Shown here: in pieces, positions 16,325 through 25,096 of the stretch | Position numbering within the stretch: position 1 is the stretch's first letter | Layout of the letters: each line of letters starts with the position of its first letter | Assembly (NCBI GenBank): GCA_046541715.1 | Contig: JBKHCS010000002.1 | Location: 1 to 64,000, forward strand | DNA: 64,000 nucleotides | Source: CAYPUT01 sp046541715 | Lineage (GTDB): Bacteria > Spirochaetota > Spirochaetia > DSM-27196 > PWMO01 | Direction: 5' to 3' | The notes under the pieces: generated by a model | What the model was told of the DNA's origin: nothing | The model's database searches: none | What the model saw: the letters and a program-made list of their open reading frames with translations, nothing else | Position numbers and translations under genes: made by a program

Positions 16325-16927
16325 CTAGTAGGTGAGCTCGTTCATCCGGAGAAACTGGGTGCGAACCTCTTCGAGGTGCTCGAGGTGGCGGTTAATTATC
16401 GCTTCGTAATCGAGCTCCCCGGTTTCGATGCGGTGACTCTCGTCGTGCCAGTGCTGGATCTCCTCGAGGTGGACACCCGGGATCTGCGCGGCGACGGTGG
16501 ACCAGAGCTTTGCTTCGTTCCAGTAGGGTAGCGCCCGGTTAAGCAGCTCTTCGGCCCTCTGAAGGCTTTCCAGGTTCTGACGCTGGAAGGGGTAGTTGTA
16601 GAAGTAGGCGTCCTGTTTGAAATACTTGCCGGCCCAGCGTAGGTAGAGCTCGGTAAGCTTGAGGTTTACGTGCATCGTAAAGAGGTAACGGTATCGTTCC
16701 CATTCTCGAGGTGTCTCGATAACGGCAAGAGCGTTCAAGGGATTCGCAAAGTCGGCCCGGAGAGCCTGCTGGAGCCAGAAGACGTTTTCGGTAATTCGTT
16801 CGGGGTACTGATAGAGTTGGACGTGGTAGAGGCGGTAGTACTGTTCTTTGTAGGTTACCCGATACGCCGATAATGCGGTTGGAAAGGAGAAAACCAGGAG
16901 GAGCGCAACGAGAGAGATCCGCTTCAC
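16325..16927 (-). CDS. Secreted protein of unknown function
   Basis: I do not recognise this 200-residue protein. It begins with a clear signal peptide (MKRISLVALLLVFSFPTALSA) and the mature part is alpha-helical, rich in Tyr, Glu, Arg and Leu (LYHVQLYQYPERIT, YLRWAGKYFKQDAYFYNYPFQRQNLESLQRAEELLNR split over two helices). It has no cysteine and no lipobox, so it is likely soluble in the periplasm. It lies 4 nt downstream of tmk on the same strand and is probably co-transcribed with it. The family may be restricted to spirochaetes. Confidence 0.75.
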   Translation of the reverse strand: MKRISLVALLLVFSFPTALSAYRVTYKEQYYRLYHVQLYQYPERITENVFWLQQALRADFANPLNALAVIETPREWERYRYLFTMHVNLKLTELYLRWAGKYFKQDAYFYNYPFQRQNLESLQRAEELLNRALPYWNEAKLWSTVAAQIPGVHLEEIQHWHDESHRIETGELDYEAIINRHLEHLEEVRTQFLRMNELTY

Positions 16928-16931
16928 TACT

Positions 16932-17570
16932 TTAGAATATCGGCAGGTTGGTCAGCTCCTTCCAGATGGTATCGGCGGTTTCCTCGAGGCCCCGGTTCCC
17001 GTCGACCCGGATAATCCGGGTTCCTTGGGACGCTGCGAGCTCGAAGGCCCTCTGGTAGTTCTCGTAGATGCGGTGCTGCAATTCTAAGGCGTCAAAGAGC
17101 TCTTCTCCTCCCCGCTGAGAGCGCCGTGTGGCGGCGACCTCCGGCGAAGTGTCGAGGAAGACAACCGTGCCGGGGGAGGGAAAGGGCTTGTTAAGGCTTT
17201 GAACCAGGTCGAAGGGGCATTCGAGTGTCTGGTACGCCAGGGAGGAGTAGGTGTAACGATCCGAAAGGACCCAGCCGGCTTCGTGGGCCGCGAGAATCCC
17301 CCGGAGGGGATCGACCACGTGCTCCTGTCGGTCCGCGGCGTAGAGGTAGGCCAGAGACACCGGCGAGAGACCTATCTCCCGGCGGAGCGCCCGGCGTATC
17401 AGCACGCCGACGGGGCTCCCGGTTGGTTCGCTCCCGTGAGCCACGGTGTACCCATTTTCCCGCATCCGATTCGCAAGGATGGCGGTCTGAGTCGTGGTCC
17501 CGGCACCGTCGAGGCCCTCGATAACAATAAACCGGGGCAAGAGCCCCACCGATTCGGGCGTGTGAGTCAT
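16932..17570 (-). CDS. tmk: Thymidylate kinase with an altered P-loop
   Basis: Phosphorylates dTMP to dTDP. The 212-residue product keeps RFIVIEGLDGAG at the N-terminus, the DR motif and lid-type region (VLSDRYTYSSLAYQ) and SPEVAATRR. The P-loop reads GAGTTTQ where most kinases have GxGKS/TT: the usual lysine codon is ACC (Thr). This may be a lineage variant of spirochaetal thymidylate kinases rather than a loss of activity. Its promoter shares a palindromic -10 box with the divergent tamB promoter. Confidence 0.88.
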   Translation of the reverse strand: MTHTPESVGLLPRFIVIEGLDGAGTTTQTAILANRMRENGYTVAHGSEPTGSPVGVLIRRALRREIGLSPVSLAYLYAADRQEHVVDPLRGILAAHEAGWVLSDRYTYSSLAYQTLECPFDLVQSLNKPFPSPGTVVFLDTSPEVAATRRSQRGGEELFDALELQHRIYENYQRAFELAASQGTRIIRVDGNRGLEETADTIWKELTNLPIF

Positions 17571-17581
17571 AGTGGGGGCGT

Positions 17582-17610
17582 AGTATACTCTTTAGTGTCG
17601 GAGATGTCAG
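17582..17610 (-). promoter_or_regulatory. tmk promoter with a -10 box shared by divergent tamB
   Basis: On the minus strand CTGACA (17605-17610), 17 nt, TATACT (17582-17587), then 11 nt to the tmk ATG at 17570. AGTATACT at 17582-17589 is a perfect palindrome, so TATACT (17584-17589) also reads toward tamB, whose ATG is at 17615; the plus-strand -35 is poor. Confidence 0.6.
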
Positions 17611-17614
17611 GAAG

Positions 17615-20600
17615 ATGGCAGTAAGAGGCTCGTCGGGAGTCGTGCAGATAGTATTGTTTTTTCTTCTCCTGGTTGCCACAGCCATCGGCCTGGGACCCCT
17701 GCAGTCGTCCCTCCGAAGTCGTCTCGACGACGCTCGGGAAGAGATCGTAGGCGAGATCGAAACCCTCCTAGGGCGGCCTATAGCCTACACGGGGATAGCG
17801 CCGTCGGTTTTTCGGTCGATCAAAATAGAAGACCCCCTGGTGTTCGCCGACGAAACCCGTAGGGAGACCGTGGCGGAGGCTCAAAGCTTACGGATCTACT
17901 TTTCCCTCTGGGATCTTCTTACCGGGCCGGCAATTGACGGCGTCAGAGAGGTCACTTTAGAAGACGCCCAGATCTCCGTCGACGCGGCTTCATTCTTCGA
18001 GGGGAACGCCTTCGGGAACGGATCTCCGGGGCTCGGCGAACTTTTCGGTGAACGTTCTTTTCCGGAGGAGCTTACCCTGTCGGCGACGAACGTAGATCTC
18101 GTTGTCGCCTCGGGAACCGAGTCCGTGACCCTCATGAATCTGGTGACCAGGTTCGATTTTCGAAAGCCTACCCTGGAGTTCGAGTTGCGGAGCTCGGCGG
18201 GATATCGTGTTCCTCTTACCGGAGATTCGATCGCGGCGGAGGTGGTGCTTTCCGGGAGCGTCGAAGAGGGCCTCGAGCAAGGCACCGGATCTATCGAGTT
18301 TCCGCGTCTTGCCTACGGAGACTGGGAGCTCAGGGACCAAGCCTTTGCTCTCCGTTACGGAGACCGGAATATCGCCCTCCGGAAGGTTCGCAATAGGGAC
18401 CCCCTCGAGATCTCCCTAGACGTTAATCTGGAGCAACAGGTTGCCACGGGGCGGGTCCTCGCCGAGGGGTTCGTTCCGTCCTCCGTGGTTTCGGGCCCGG
18501 TATCCGACGGAGTGCTCCCGTCTCTTCTGTTTTCCTCGGTCGACGCCGATGCCGAGGCAGAGTACTCTCTGGAGTCCGGTGAGCTGAGAGTGACGGGAAG
18601 GACCGAGGCCCGGTTTCCCGATAACCCCGCCAAACTAGCCCATTTCGAGGCGGAGACCGACGGTAGTGTCGACGCTTTCGAGGGAAGCTTTCTGATCCGG
18701 GACTCCGGGGGCGGACGGGTCCGGGGGAGAGCCGAGAAAGCTGCGGCGGGAAGGGATGTAAGGGCTTCCCTCGACTTCCGAAACCTTCAAATCTGGGACG
18801 CCCCGGTTGTCTCCGGGGACGTCCGCCTCCGGGGCTCACGCCGGGGGGCAACGCTTTTCTCCGAGGAGCTGTCCATCGGAGCCGGAATGCTCTACGCGAC
18901 CTCCCTCGAGGTGGATCACGACCAAACGGCGATTGCAACGCAGGTGCGTACTCACTTCAACTCAGAGGAGACCCAAGCCCTGGAGCTTTCCGGGAGCATC
19001 TCCCTCGGGGAAGCGAGCCGGTTCGACCTTGACGGGGCTCTCCGGCAAGTGCCGGTAGCGGGGGTTCGTCGTTTGGCCGAGGATCCCCAAACGGTCCCTT
19101 CGCCGACGACTGTTCTCGACTCCCTCGTCGTCGATTCGGTCTTTTCGCTTTCTTCCCGCGGTGGGAATGTCGACCTGGACGCTCCCTTTGTCTCTCTCTA
19201 CGACCTTACCGCCCCGGACGAGACGTTTCTCTACTTCAGCCTTGTTCAAGGAGAAGAGGAGGTGGCCGCCGAACGCATTTCGGCGTCCTACGGCGGGTTC
19301 GACGTCGGGGGCCGAGTGGTTATCGGGGATCCACACAACGGGACGACACCCATTCAGGTATCCTTGACCCACGACGCCGGACGTTATTCCGCTCAGGCCG
19401 ACTATCACGTCGACGGACGTCTTACCCTAACCGGCGACTACGGAAGTGAGCTCACCGTCGTACCCCGTAAGGAGGGCGGCGTGCTGCTTTCCGCATCGAT
19501 CGTCGATGCTCCGGCGGCCCCCTTGGGGGAAAATGCCCGGTTGACCGCGGACCTCGACGGTTTCTTCTTCGGGAGCGGCGCCTGGACTGCCCGCCTCTCG
19601 CGCTTGGATATCGTAGACGCCTCGAGCCCTACCGGCCCGTTGACTATCCGGGCCCGGGGAGACTTTGACCCGACGGGGGGGAGACTCGCCCCGATGGTCA
19701 TCGACGACGGTGTCGATACCCTCGCCGGGTCTGTGGGGATTACCGCGGGAGACGAAGGGGAAGGGGCTCTTATCAACGGAACATTGACCAGCGGCGACGG
19801 AGAAGAGTCTCTGCTGCTGGCCGGGAGCCTTGACGCCGCCGGCCTCTCGATGAATCTTCGGGGGGACGGCGTCGGACTCCGTCGTTTCGGGATCCCCGGT
19901 CTCCGAGGTCAGGTCGATTTTGCTGCGGAAGCCACCGGTACGCCCGGGGACCTATCTCTCCGGGGCACGATAAACGTGCCCGACGGTCAGCTCGCCGGAG
20001 ACGCGTTTACCGCCTCCGGCCGATTCACTGTTTCCGAACAGAGCTTGCGGATCCAGGGCGTCCAAGTCCGTAGAGGGGAGAACCGCCTCGACGTAACCTC
20101 CGCAGTTGCCGATCTTTCGGAGGGGTCCATCGCGGTATCTGCTCGATTAACCCGGGGAATCGGGGTCGGCGAGACGGTGACGGGCGTGGAACTAGGCTAC
20201 CAGCGGAGGGTAGAGGAACCCTTTTCCGCCGTTCGGCAGGTAATCGAAGACCCCTTCTCCGCGGATATTCGCCTCGAGGGAATCAACATCGTCGGTGTTC
20301 CCCAGGAAGAGTGGCTCTTCTCCCTTCGGCGGACGACTTCCGGCGTTACGCTCCGGGGGGCGCCGGATAACGCCATCCGGGGCCAGATCAGCAACGACGG
20401 TGAGTTTCGCCTGGTACTTACCGATCCCCTTCCCGTGCGATTCCAGGCGGCAGGATTGTTAGGAGACGGCGCAATCGAGGCCACCATAACTCGCATTTCC
20501 GCCGAGCTTCCGATTACCGAAGCCACTCCTGACTTCGTCCCGGAAGAGCGCCCCGGGGGTCGATTCCTCCCCCTTCGGGGAGAGGTAGAGGGGAGCCTCC

Positions 20601-21925
20601 GGGTGGTTGGGCCGGTGAACGACCCGGACCTCTTCGGCACCCTTTCGGTGGAATCTCTCGAGGCGGAGGTTCCTTACGTCGAGGGCGTGGTCGACGCTCC
20701 CCAGGCCTTTGTCCTGTTTCAGGAGAAGATGATACAGGTCGACCGGTTCTTGGCCTCCAGGGGGGATGCGGACGCCACGGTCTCCGCCACTCTCCTACTG
20801 TCACGCTGGGGTCTCGACGAGTTCGAGGTTCTGATCAACACCATCGGCGACGAAGGGATGCCCATAACCCAGGACTTCGGCCCGGTCGCGGTGGACGGCA
20901 GAGGCCTCGGGCGGCTTCGCATCTACGGTACCCCTGCTACCACGGACGTTTCGGGAGAGGTTATCGCCGAAGAAACGACCATAACGCTGATTACCGAAGA
21001 CGTCGTGGAAGTTGAGCCGCGGAAGATTACGACGGTGGACCTCACGCTGGTGGCCGGACGGAGGCTCGAGTTCCTCTGGCCCTCCAGGGAGGTGCCGATT
21101 GTCCGGGCCTTTGCCCGGGCAGGACACGAGGTGCGCCTCGTCTCCGAGTCGGAGGACGAGAGCTTTGGTCTCGACGGCACGGTATCCATTCGGGGTGGGG
21201 AGATCTTCTACGTCAACCGCAACTTCTACATGCGTCAGGGACGCATCGTTTTCGACGAGGACGAAGCGGGATTCGACCCGATTCTCTCGGCCCGGGCCGA
21301 GCTTCGGGAGGTGGGCCCCCAAGGACCCGTCCGCATCTTCCTCATCGCGGAGGAGAACCCCTTGAGTCAGTTCTCACCCCGACTCGAGTCGACTCCTCCG
21401 CTGACCGACGACGAAATCGTCGCTCTTCTCGGCGGGGCCATCCTCGAGGAGGGCTCGACGGATGTCGCGAACCTCGGTTCGGCTGTTGCCGTGACCAGCG
21501 AGGTCGTTACTCAGTTCGGAATCTTGAGTCAGTTTGAGCGTCAGGTACGGGAGGCCCTCAACGTCGACCTATTCTCCGTTCGGACTCAGGTATTTCAGAA
21601 CATCGTAATAGGTTCTCTCGACCAGTCGGAGGTCCCCCTTGACACCACCGCACCTTCTCTTGGAACATACCTGGACAATACGACGGTCTTCTTGGGGAAA
21701 TATTTGGGTTCTGATCTCTTCTTGGAGCTCCTTATCGAGCTACGAGCCCGCGACCCCCTCGACCAGGATGTAATTGCCCTCGGCGGGATGGAGGTCGATC
21801 CGGAAATTGGACTCGAGTTCGATACACCGTTCTTCTTGCTCCAATGGAGCTTCTTCCCCCGCACCCCGGAGTCGCTGTTTGTTGCAGACAATACGTTCGA
21901 GTTCTCGTGGCAGTTTTCCTATTGA
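17615..21925 (+). CDS. tamB: Translocation and assembly module protein TamB
   Basis: Very long (1436 residues) inner-membrane-anchored protein that spans the periplasm as a beta-taco groove and works with a BamA-family partner in outer-membrane biogenesis or lipid transport. It has an N-terminal signal-anchor (VVQIVLFFLLLVATAIGL), thousands of bases of repetitive beta-strand sequence and a typical TamB/DUF490 C-terminus (GGEIFYVNRNFYMRQGRIVFDE, PILSARAELRE, SQFSPRLESTPPLTDDEIVALLGG, ending FEFSWQFSY). AGGAAG directly before and GGAG 11 nt before the ATG are candidate ribosome sites. bamA begins inside its 3' end, which fits a joint function. Confidence 0.92.
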   Translation: MAVRGSSGVVQIVLFFLLLVATAIGLGPLQSSLRSRLDDAREEIVGEIETLLGRPIAYTGIAPSVFRSIKIEDPLVFADETRRETVAEAQSLRIYFSLWDLLTGPAIDGVREVTLEDAQISVDAASFFEGNAFGNGSPGLGELFGERSFPEELTLSATNVDLVVASGTESVTLMNLVTRFDFRKPTLEFELRSSAGYRVPLTGDSIAAEVVLSGSVEEGLEQGTGSIEFPRLAYGDWELRDQAFALRYGDRNIALRKVRNRDPLEISLDVNLEQQVATGRVLAEGFVPSSVVSGPVSDGVLPSLLFSSVDADAEAEYSLESGELRVTGRTEARFPDNPAKLAHFEAETDGSVDAFEGSFLIRDSGGGRVRGRAEKAAAGRDVRASLDFRNLQIWDAPVVSGDVRLRGSRRGATLFSEELSIGAGMLYATSLEVDHDQTAIATQVRTHFNSEETQALELSGSISLGEASRFDLDGALRQVPVAGVRRLAEDPQTVPSPTTVLDSLVVDSVFSLSSRGGNVDLDAPFVSLYDLTAPDETFLYFSLVQGEEEVAAERISASYGGFDVGGRVVIGDPHNGTTPIQVSLTHDAGRYSAQADYHVDGRLTLTGDYGSELTVVPRKEGGVLLSASIVDAPAAPLGENARLTADLDGFFFGSGAWTARLSRLDIVDASSPTGPLTIRARGDFDPTGGRLAPMVIDDGVDTLAGSVGITAGDEGEGALINGTLTSGDGEESLLLAGSLDAAGLSMNLRGDGVGLRRFGIPGLRGQVDFAAEATGTPGDLSLRGTINVPDGQLAGDAFTASGRFTVSEQSLRIQGVQVRRGENRLDVTSAVADLSEGSIAVSARLTRGIGVGETVTGVELGYQRRVEEPFSAVRQVIEDPFSADIRLEGINIVGVPQEEWLFSLRRTTSGVTLRGAPDNAIRGQISNDGEFRLVLTDPLPVRFQAAGLLGDGAIEATITRISAELPITEATPDFVPEERPGGRFLPLRGEVEGSLRVVGPVNDPDLFGTLSVESLEAEVPYVEGVVDAPQAFVLFQEKMIQVDRFLASRGDADATVSATLLLSRWGLDEFEVLINTIGDEGMPITQDFGPVAVDGRGLGRLRIYGTPATTDVSGEVIAEETTITLITEDVVEVEPRKITTVDLTLVAGRRLEFLWPSREVPIVRAFARAGHEVRLVSESEDESFGLDGTVSIRGGEIFYVNRNFYMRQGRIVFDEDEAGFDPILSARAELREVGPQGPVRIFLIAEENPLSQFSPRLESTPPLTDDEIVALLGGAILEEGSTDVANLGSAVAVTSEVVTQFGILSQFERQVREALNVDLFSVRTQVFQNIVIGSLDQSEVPLDTTAPSLGTYLDNTTVFLGKYLGSDLFLELLIELRARDPLDQDVIALGGMEVDPEIGLEFDTPFFLLQWSFFPRTPESLFVADNTFEFSWQFSY

Positions 21926-24575
21926 CGGACGACTGGTCGCCCGGTTCACGCTACTCTTACTCATTCTTCTCCCAGGGGCGCTCTGGGCCCAGGAAGAAGG
22001 GCAGGAGCAGTCTGATGAGCAGTGGTACCAGAACAAACCGATCGAAGCCATTACCTTCGAAGGTCTCGACTCGGTTGCCGAGAGCGAGCTGAGAGGCGTA
22101 ACGGACCCCTATATCGGGCGTGAGTTTACCGATCAGCTGTTCCTCGAGCTTCAGCGTCGCCTCTACGCTCTCGACTACTTTCAGAGCATAGTGCCCTCTG
22201 CCGAACGGGCCGACCCCGCCGGTTCGGCGGTTATCATTGACTTCGAGGTCACCGAGCGGCCCCTCGTTGCCGAGATCGTCTTTCGGGGGAACCGGAACAT
22301 CCGAAACATCCAGCTTCTCAACACGATCGTCCTGAGCGAGGGAGACATCATCACCCAGGCGAAGATTCGCCTCGATGAACAAGCGATCCTCGACTTCTAC
22401 CGGGAACAGGGGTATCCCGACGCCCAGGTTTCCGCGGAACGAGATCCGGTCGACGACGAGAACGAAGAAATAGTCGTCTTTACCATTGAAGAGGGAAACC
22501 GGGTTACCGTCCGGGAGATCCTCTTTTCCGGAAATGACTTCGCTGCGGAAAGCACCCTCCGGGGTGTCATGGAGACCAAGGCGCAATCGATCTTCAACCG
22601 CGGCAACTTCAACGAATCAACCCTGGAAGAGGACCGTCGGGCTATCGAGCGATGGTACCGGGAACGGGGCTTCGTCGATGCCGAGGTTCTTGAGATCGCC
22701 CGGGAGTTCGAGCGGGACGATGAGGCGGAACGGACCTACATTACCCTGACCGTGTTCGTCGAAGAGGGCGAGCAGTACACCTTCGGCGGGATCTCCTTTT
22801 CGGGGAACAACATCTATACCGACGAAGAGCTCGCCGAACGCGTGCGTCTCCGGGAAGGGGAAATCCTCGACTTCAACCAGCTCGAGGCGGACTACCAGGC
22901 GGTTGCCGACGCCTACTACGAGGACGGGTACATCTACAACACCATCACCCGGTCCGAGACCCGTAACGAAGTCGACAACGTTATCTCCTTCGAGGTGGAC
23001 ATCGTCGAGCGCAACCGGGCCCACATCGAGAACATCATTATTCGTGGAAACGAGAAAACCGAGGATTACGTCCTCTACCGGGAAATTCCCCTCGAGGTCG
23101 GCGACGTCTTTAGCGCCTCCCGAATCCGGGAAGGGGTCCAGAACCTCGCCAACCTGCAGTACTTTAGCTCGATAACGCCGGAAACTCCCCAGGGAAGCGT
23201 CGAAGGTTTGATGGACCTGATCGTCAACGTCGAGGAGGGCAACACCGCCGACATTCGCTTCGGTGTCGCCTTCGGGGGAAACGCCGACTTTCCGATTTCG
23301 GCCCAGGTCGCCTGGCAGGACCGGAACTTTCTCGGCCGGGGGCAGACTATCGGCGTCGACACGCAGTTTTCTCCGATTACCCAGATGGTCTCGGTCAATT
23401 TTCTCGAGCGGTGGCTCTTCGGGCGCCGCTGGTCCGGCGGGGCAAACCTGACCGTCGACCGGAGCCGGGTTCGCGGCATCCGGCAGGACATTCTGGCTCC
23501 GATGTTCGGCCCCGACGACGAAGACGCCGTCCCGGATCCCTACGAGGGGTATTACGTCTTTACCCGGGACACAGAATACGATGGCGATTCTTACCAGGCC
23601 GGCGACCCCTTTCCGGGTGTTCCCGATTCCGACGATATCTCCACCTACGACCTCGAGACCGACTACGAGTACGCCGGGGGCGAGCTCGCGACGATTCCGG
23701 AAGAGTACCTGATGGAGTACATCCAGTGGCGGATCGCCTTGAGCTTTAACACTGGGTACCGGTTCCGGACCCCCGCCGGGCGCCTTACCTTGAACACCTC
23801 CCCTAGGACTCGGATGGAGTACATAACCTACGACCGGGATATCTACCGGCCCTACGACGACGGCATCCGGGCCAACTGGAATAACTGGGAATTCGTCAAC
23901 CAGTGGTCATTCTCCGCAGGTCTCGATACCCGGGATATCATTGTGAGCCCGTCGACCGGCTACTACCTCTACCAGGGGATAACCTTTACCGGTGGTCCCT
24001 TCTTCGGGGACCGGCACTACATCCGGACCGACAGCCGGGGGGAGCAGTACTTTACTCTCTGGGATTTCCGGGCAATCGGAGACTGGAACTGGAAGATGGT
24101 CCTTGCGGCTCAATCGACGCTCTCCGTCATCTTCCCGACCTTCTGGGTTCCCAGCGAGTACCGGGACGCGGAACAGCCCGTAGCAAATACCACGGATCTG
24201 CTCTTTGTCGACGGGATGATGATAGCCCGGGGATGGGACCGGCAGACCGACGGCGAGGCACTCTGGTACAACTGGCTCGAGTTCCGTATGCCCCTGGCGG
24301 AACAGATTATTTGGCTCGACCATTTCTGGGACGCCGCTGCGCTCTATAACGAACGGACCGATATCGGGGAACTCGGGATCGAGAACATGCTCTTTAGCCT
24401 GGGCTTCGGTTTTCGGTTTTCGATACCCCAGTTTCCGATTCGGCTCTACGTAGCCCGGAGATTTCAAATCATTGACGGGGCCTGGCAGTGGCAGACAGGT
24501 CCCCTCTTCAACCGAAACGACGAGGAGGGTAGAGGATGGGAATTCGTCTTTTCCATCGGAACCGGTTTCTTGTAA
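21879..24575 (+). CDS. bamA: Outer membrane protein assembly factor BamA
   Basis: Inserts beta-barrel proteins into the outer membrane. About 898 residues: signal peptide (RFTLLLLILLPGALWAQ), five POTRA domains (for example IEAITFEGLDSV, VAEIVFRGNRNI, TVREILFSGNDF, FGGISFSGNNIY, IENIIIRGNEK) up to about residue 450, then a 16-strand Omp85 barrel with GVAFGGN, NFLGRGQTIG and RGWDRQTDGE. There is no ATG near the signal peptide; the TTG at 21879 was chosen because GGAG (21868-21871) lies 7 nt before it. It therefore overlaps tamB by 47 nt. The chain ends in GTGFL rather than a terminal aromatic residue. skp overlaps its 3' end by 40 nt. Confidence 0.93.
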   Translation: MLQTIRSSSRGSFPIDGRLVARFTLLLLILLPGALWAQEEGQEQSDEQWYQNKPIEAITFEGLDSVAESELRGVTDPYIGREFTDQLFLELQRRLYALDYFQSIVPSAERADPAGSAVIIDFEVTERPLVAEIVFRGNRNIRNIQLLNTIVLSEGDIITQAKIRLDEQAILDFYREQGYPDAQVSAERDPVDDENEEIVVFTIEEGNRVTVREILFSGNDFAAESTLRGVMETKAQSIFNRGNFNESTLEEDRRAIERWYRERGFVDAEVLEIAREFERDDEAERTYITLTVFVEEGEQYTFGGISFSGNNIYTDEELAERVRLREGEILDFNQLEADYQAVADAYYEDGYIYNTITRSETRNEVDNVISFEVDIVERNRAHIENIIIRGNEKTEDYVLYREIPLEVGDVFSASRIREGVQNLANLQYFSSITPETPQGSVEGLMDLIVNVEEGNTADIRFGVAFGGNADFPISAQVAWQDRNFLGRGQTIGVDTQFSPITQMVSVNFLERWLFGRRWSGGANLTVDRSRVRGIRQDILAPMFGPDDEDAVPDPYEGYYVFTRDTEYDGDSYQAGDPFPGVPDSDDISTYDLETDYEYAGGELATIPEEYLMEYIQWRIALSFNTGYRFRTPAGRLTLNTSPRTRMEYITYDRDIYRPYDDGIRANWNNWEFVNQWSFSAGLDTRDIIVSPSTGYYLYQGITFTGGPFFGDRHYIRTDSRGEQYFTLWDFRAIGDWNWKMVLAAQSTLSVIFPTFWVPSEYRDAEQPVANTTDLLFVDGMMIARGWDRQTDGEALWYNWLEFRMPLAEQIIWLDHFWDAAALYNERTDIGELGIENMLFSLGFGFRFSIPQFPIRLYVARRFQIIDGAWQWQTGPLFNRNDEEGRGWEFVFSIGTGFL

Positions 24576-25087
24576 GGCGGCTGGTTCTTCTTGCCTGCTT
24601 GTTCATGATAGCCGGCTTTGCCGCGGCGGAGCAGCTTACCACCGTAGCGATAATCGACATCGGGCGCGTCTACAACACCTTCTACCGGGACTCCCGGGCG
24701 GTCCGGGAGCTCGAAAGCCTTCAGACCCAGTATCAGCGGGAGATAAACCGGCACGTTCAGGAGCTGGAAAACCTCCGGGATCAGCGGGTCCGGGCGGCGG
24801 ACCGGGATGACGACCGCCGGGTCATGGAGCTCGACGAGGAGATTCTCCAGAAGACCCGTTTCGTCGAAGACCTGACCAGAAGGCGGCGACAACAGCTCGA
24901 GCTTCGACAACAGCAGTTGCTCTCCGACGATTTTCTTTTGCAGCTTCAGGAGGCGATACAGTTCGTCGCCGAAGAGGAGGGCTACACCGTGGTGCTCTCC
25001 AGCGAGCACGACGGTATCCAGTGGTGGTCTCCTGCGGTCGACATAACCGAACCAGTCGTCGAGAGGTTGCGCCAAGTCGAGTCTTAG
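24536..25087 (+). CDS. skp: Periplasmic chaperone, OmpH/Skp family
   Basis: 183 residues: signal peptide ending near GFAAA, the OmpH start VAIIDIGRVYNTFYRD, a long coiled-coil hairpin (about residues 55-130; VRELESLQTQYQREIN, RRRRQQLELRQQ) and a short C-terminal body (GYTVVLSS). Skp binds unfolded outer-membrane proteins on their way to BamA, encoded immediately upstream with a 40-nt overlap. A GAGGAGGG ribosome site lies before the ATG. The stop codon TAG is part of the AGGAGG ribosome site of mutS. Confidence 0.9.
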   Translation: MGIRLFHRNRFLVRRLVLLACLFMIAGFAAAEQLTTVAIIDIGRVYNTFYRDSRAVRELESLQTQYQREINRHVQELENLRDQRVRAADRDDDRRVMELDEEILQKTRFVEDLTRRRRQQLELRQQQLLSDDFLLQLQEAIQFVAEEEGYTVVLSSEHDGIQWWSPAVDITEPVVERLRQVES

Positions 25088-25096
25088 GAGGCGCCG

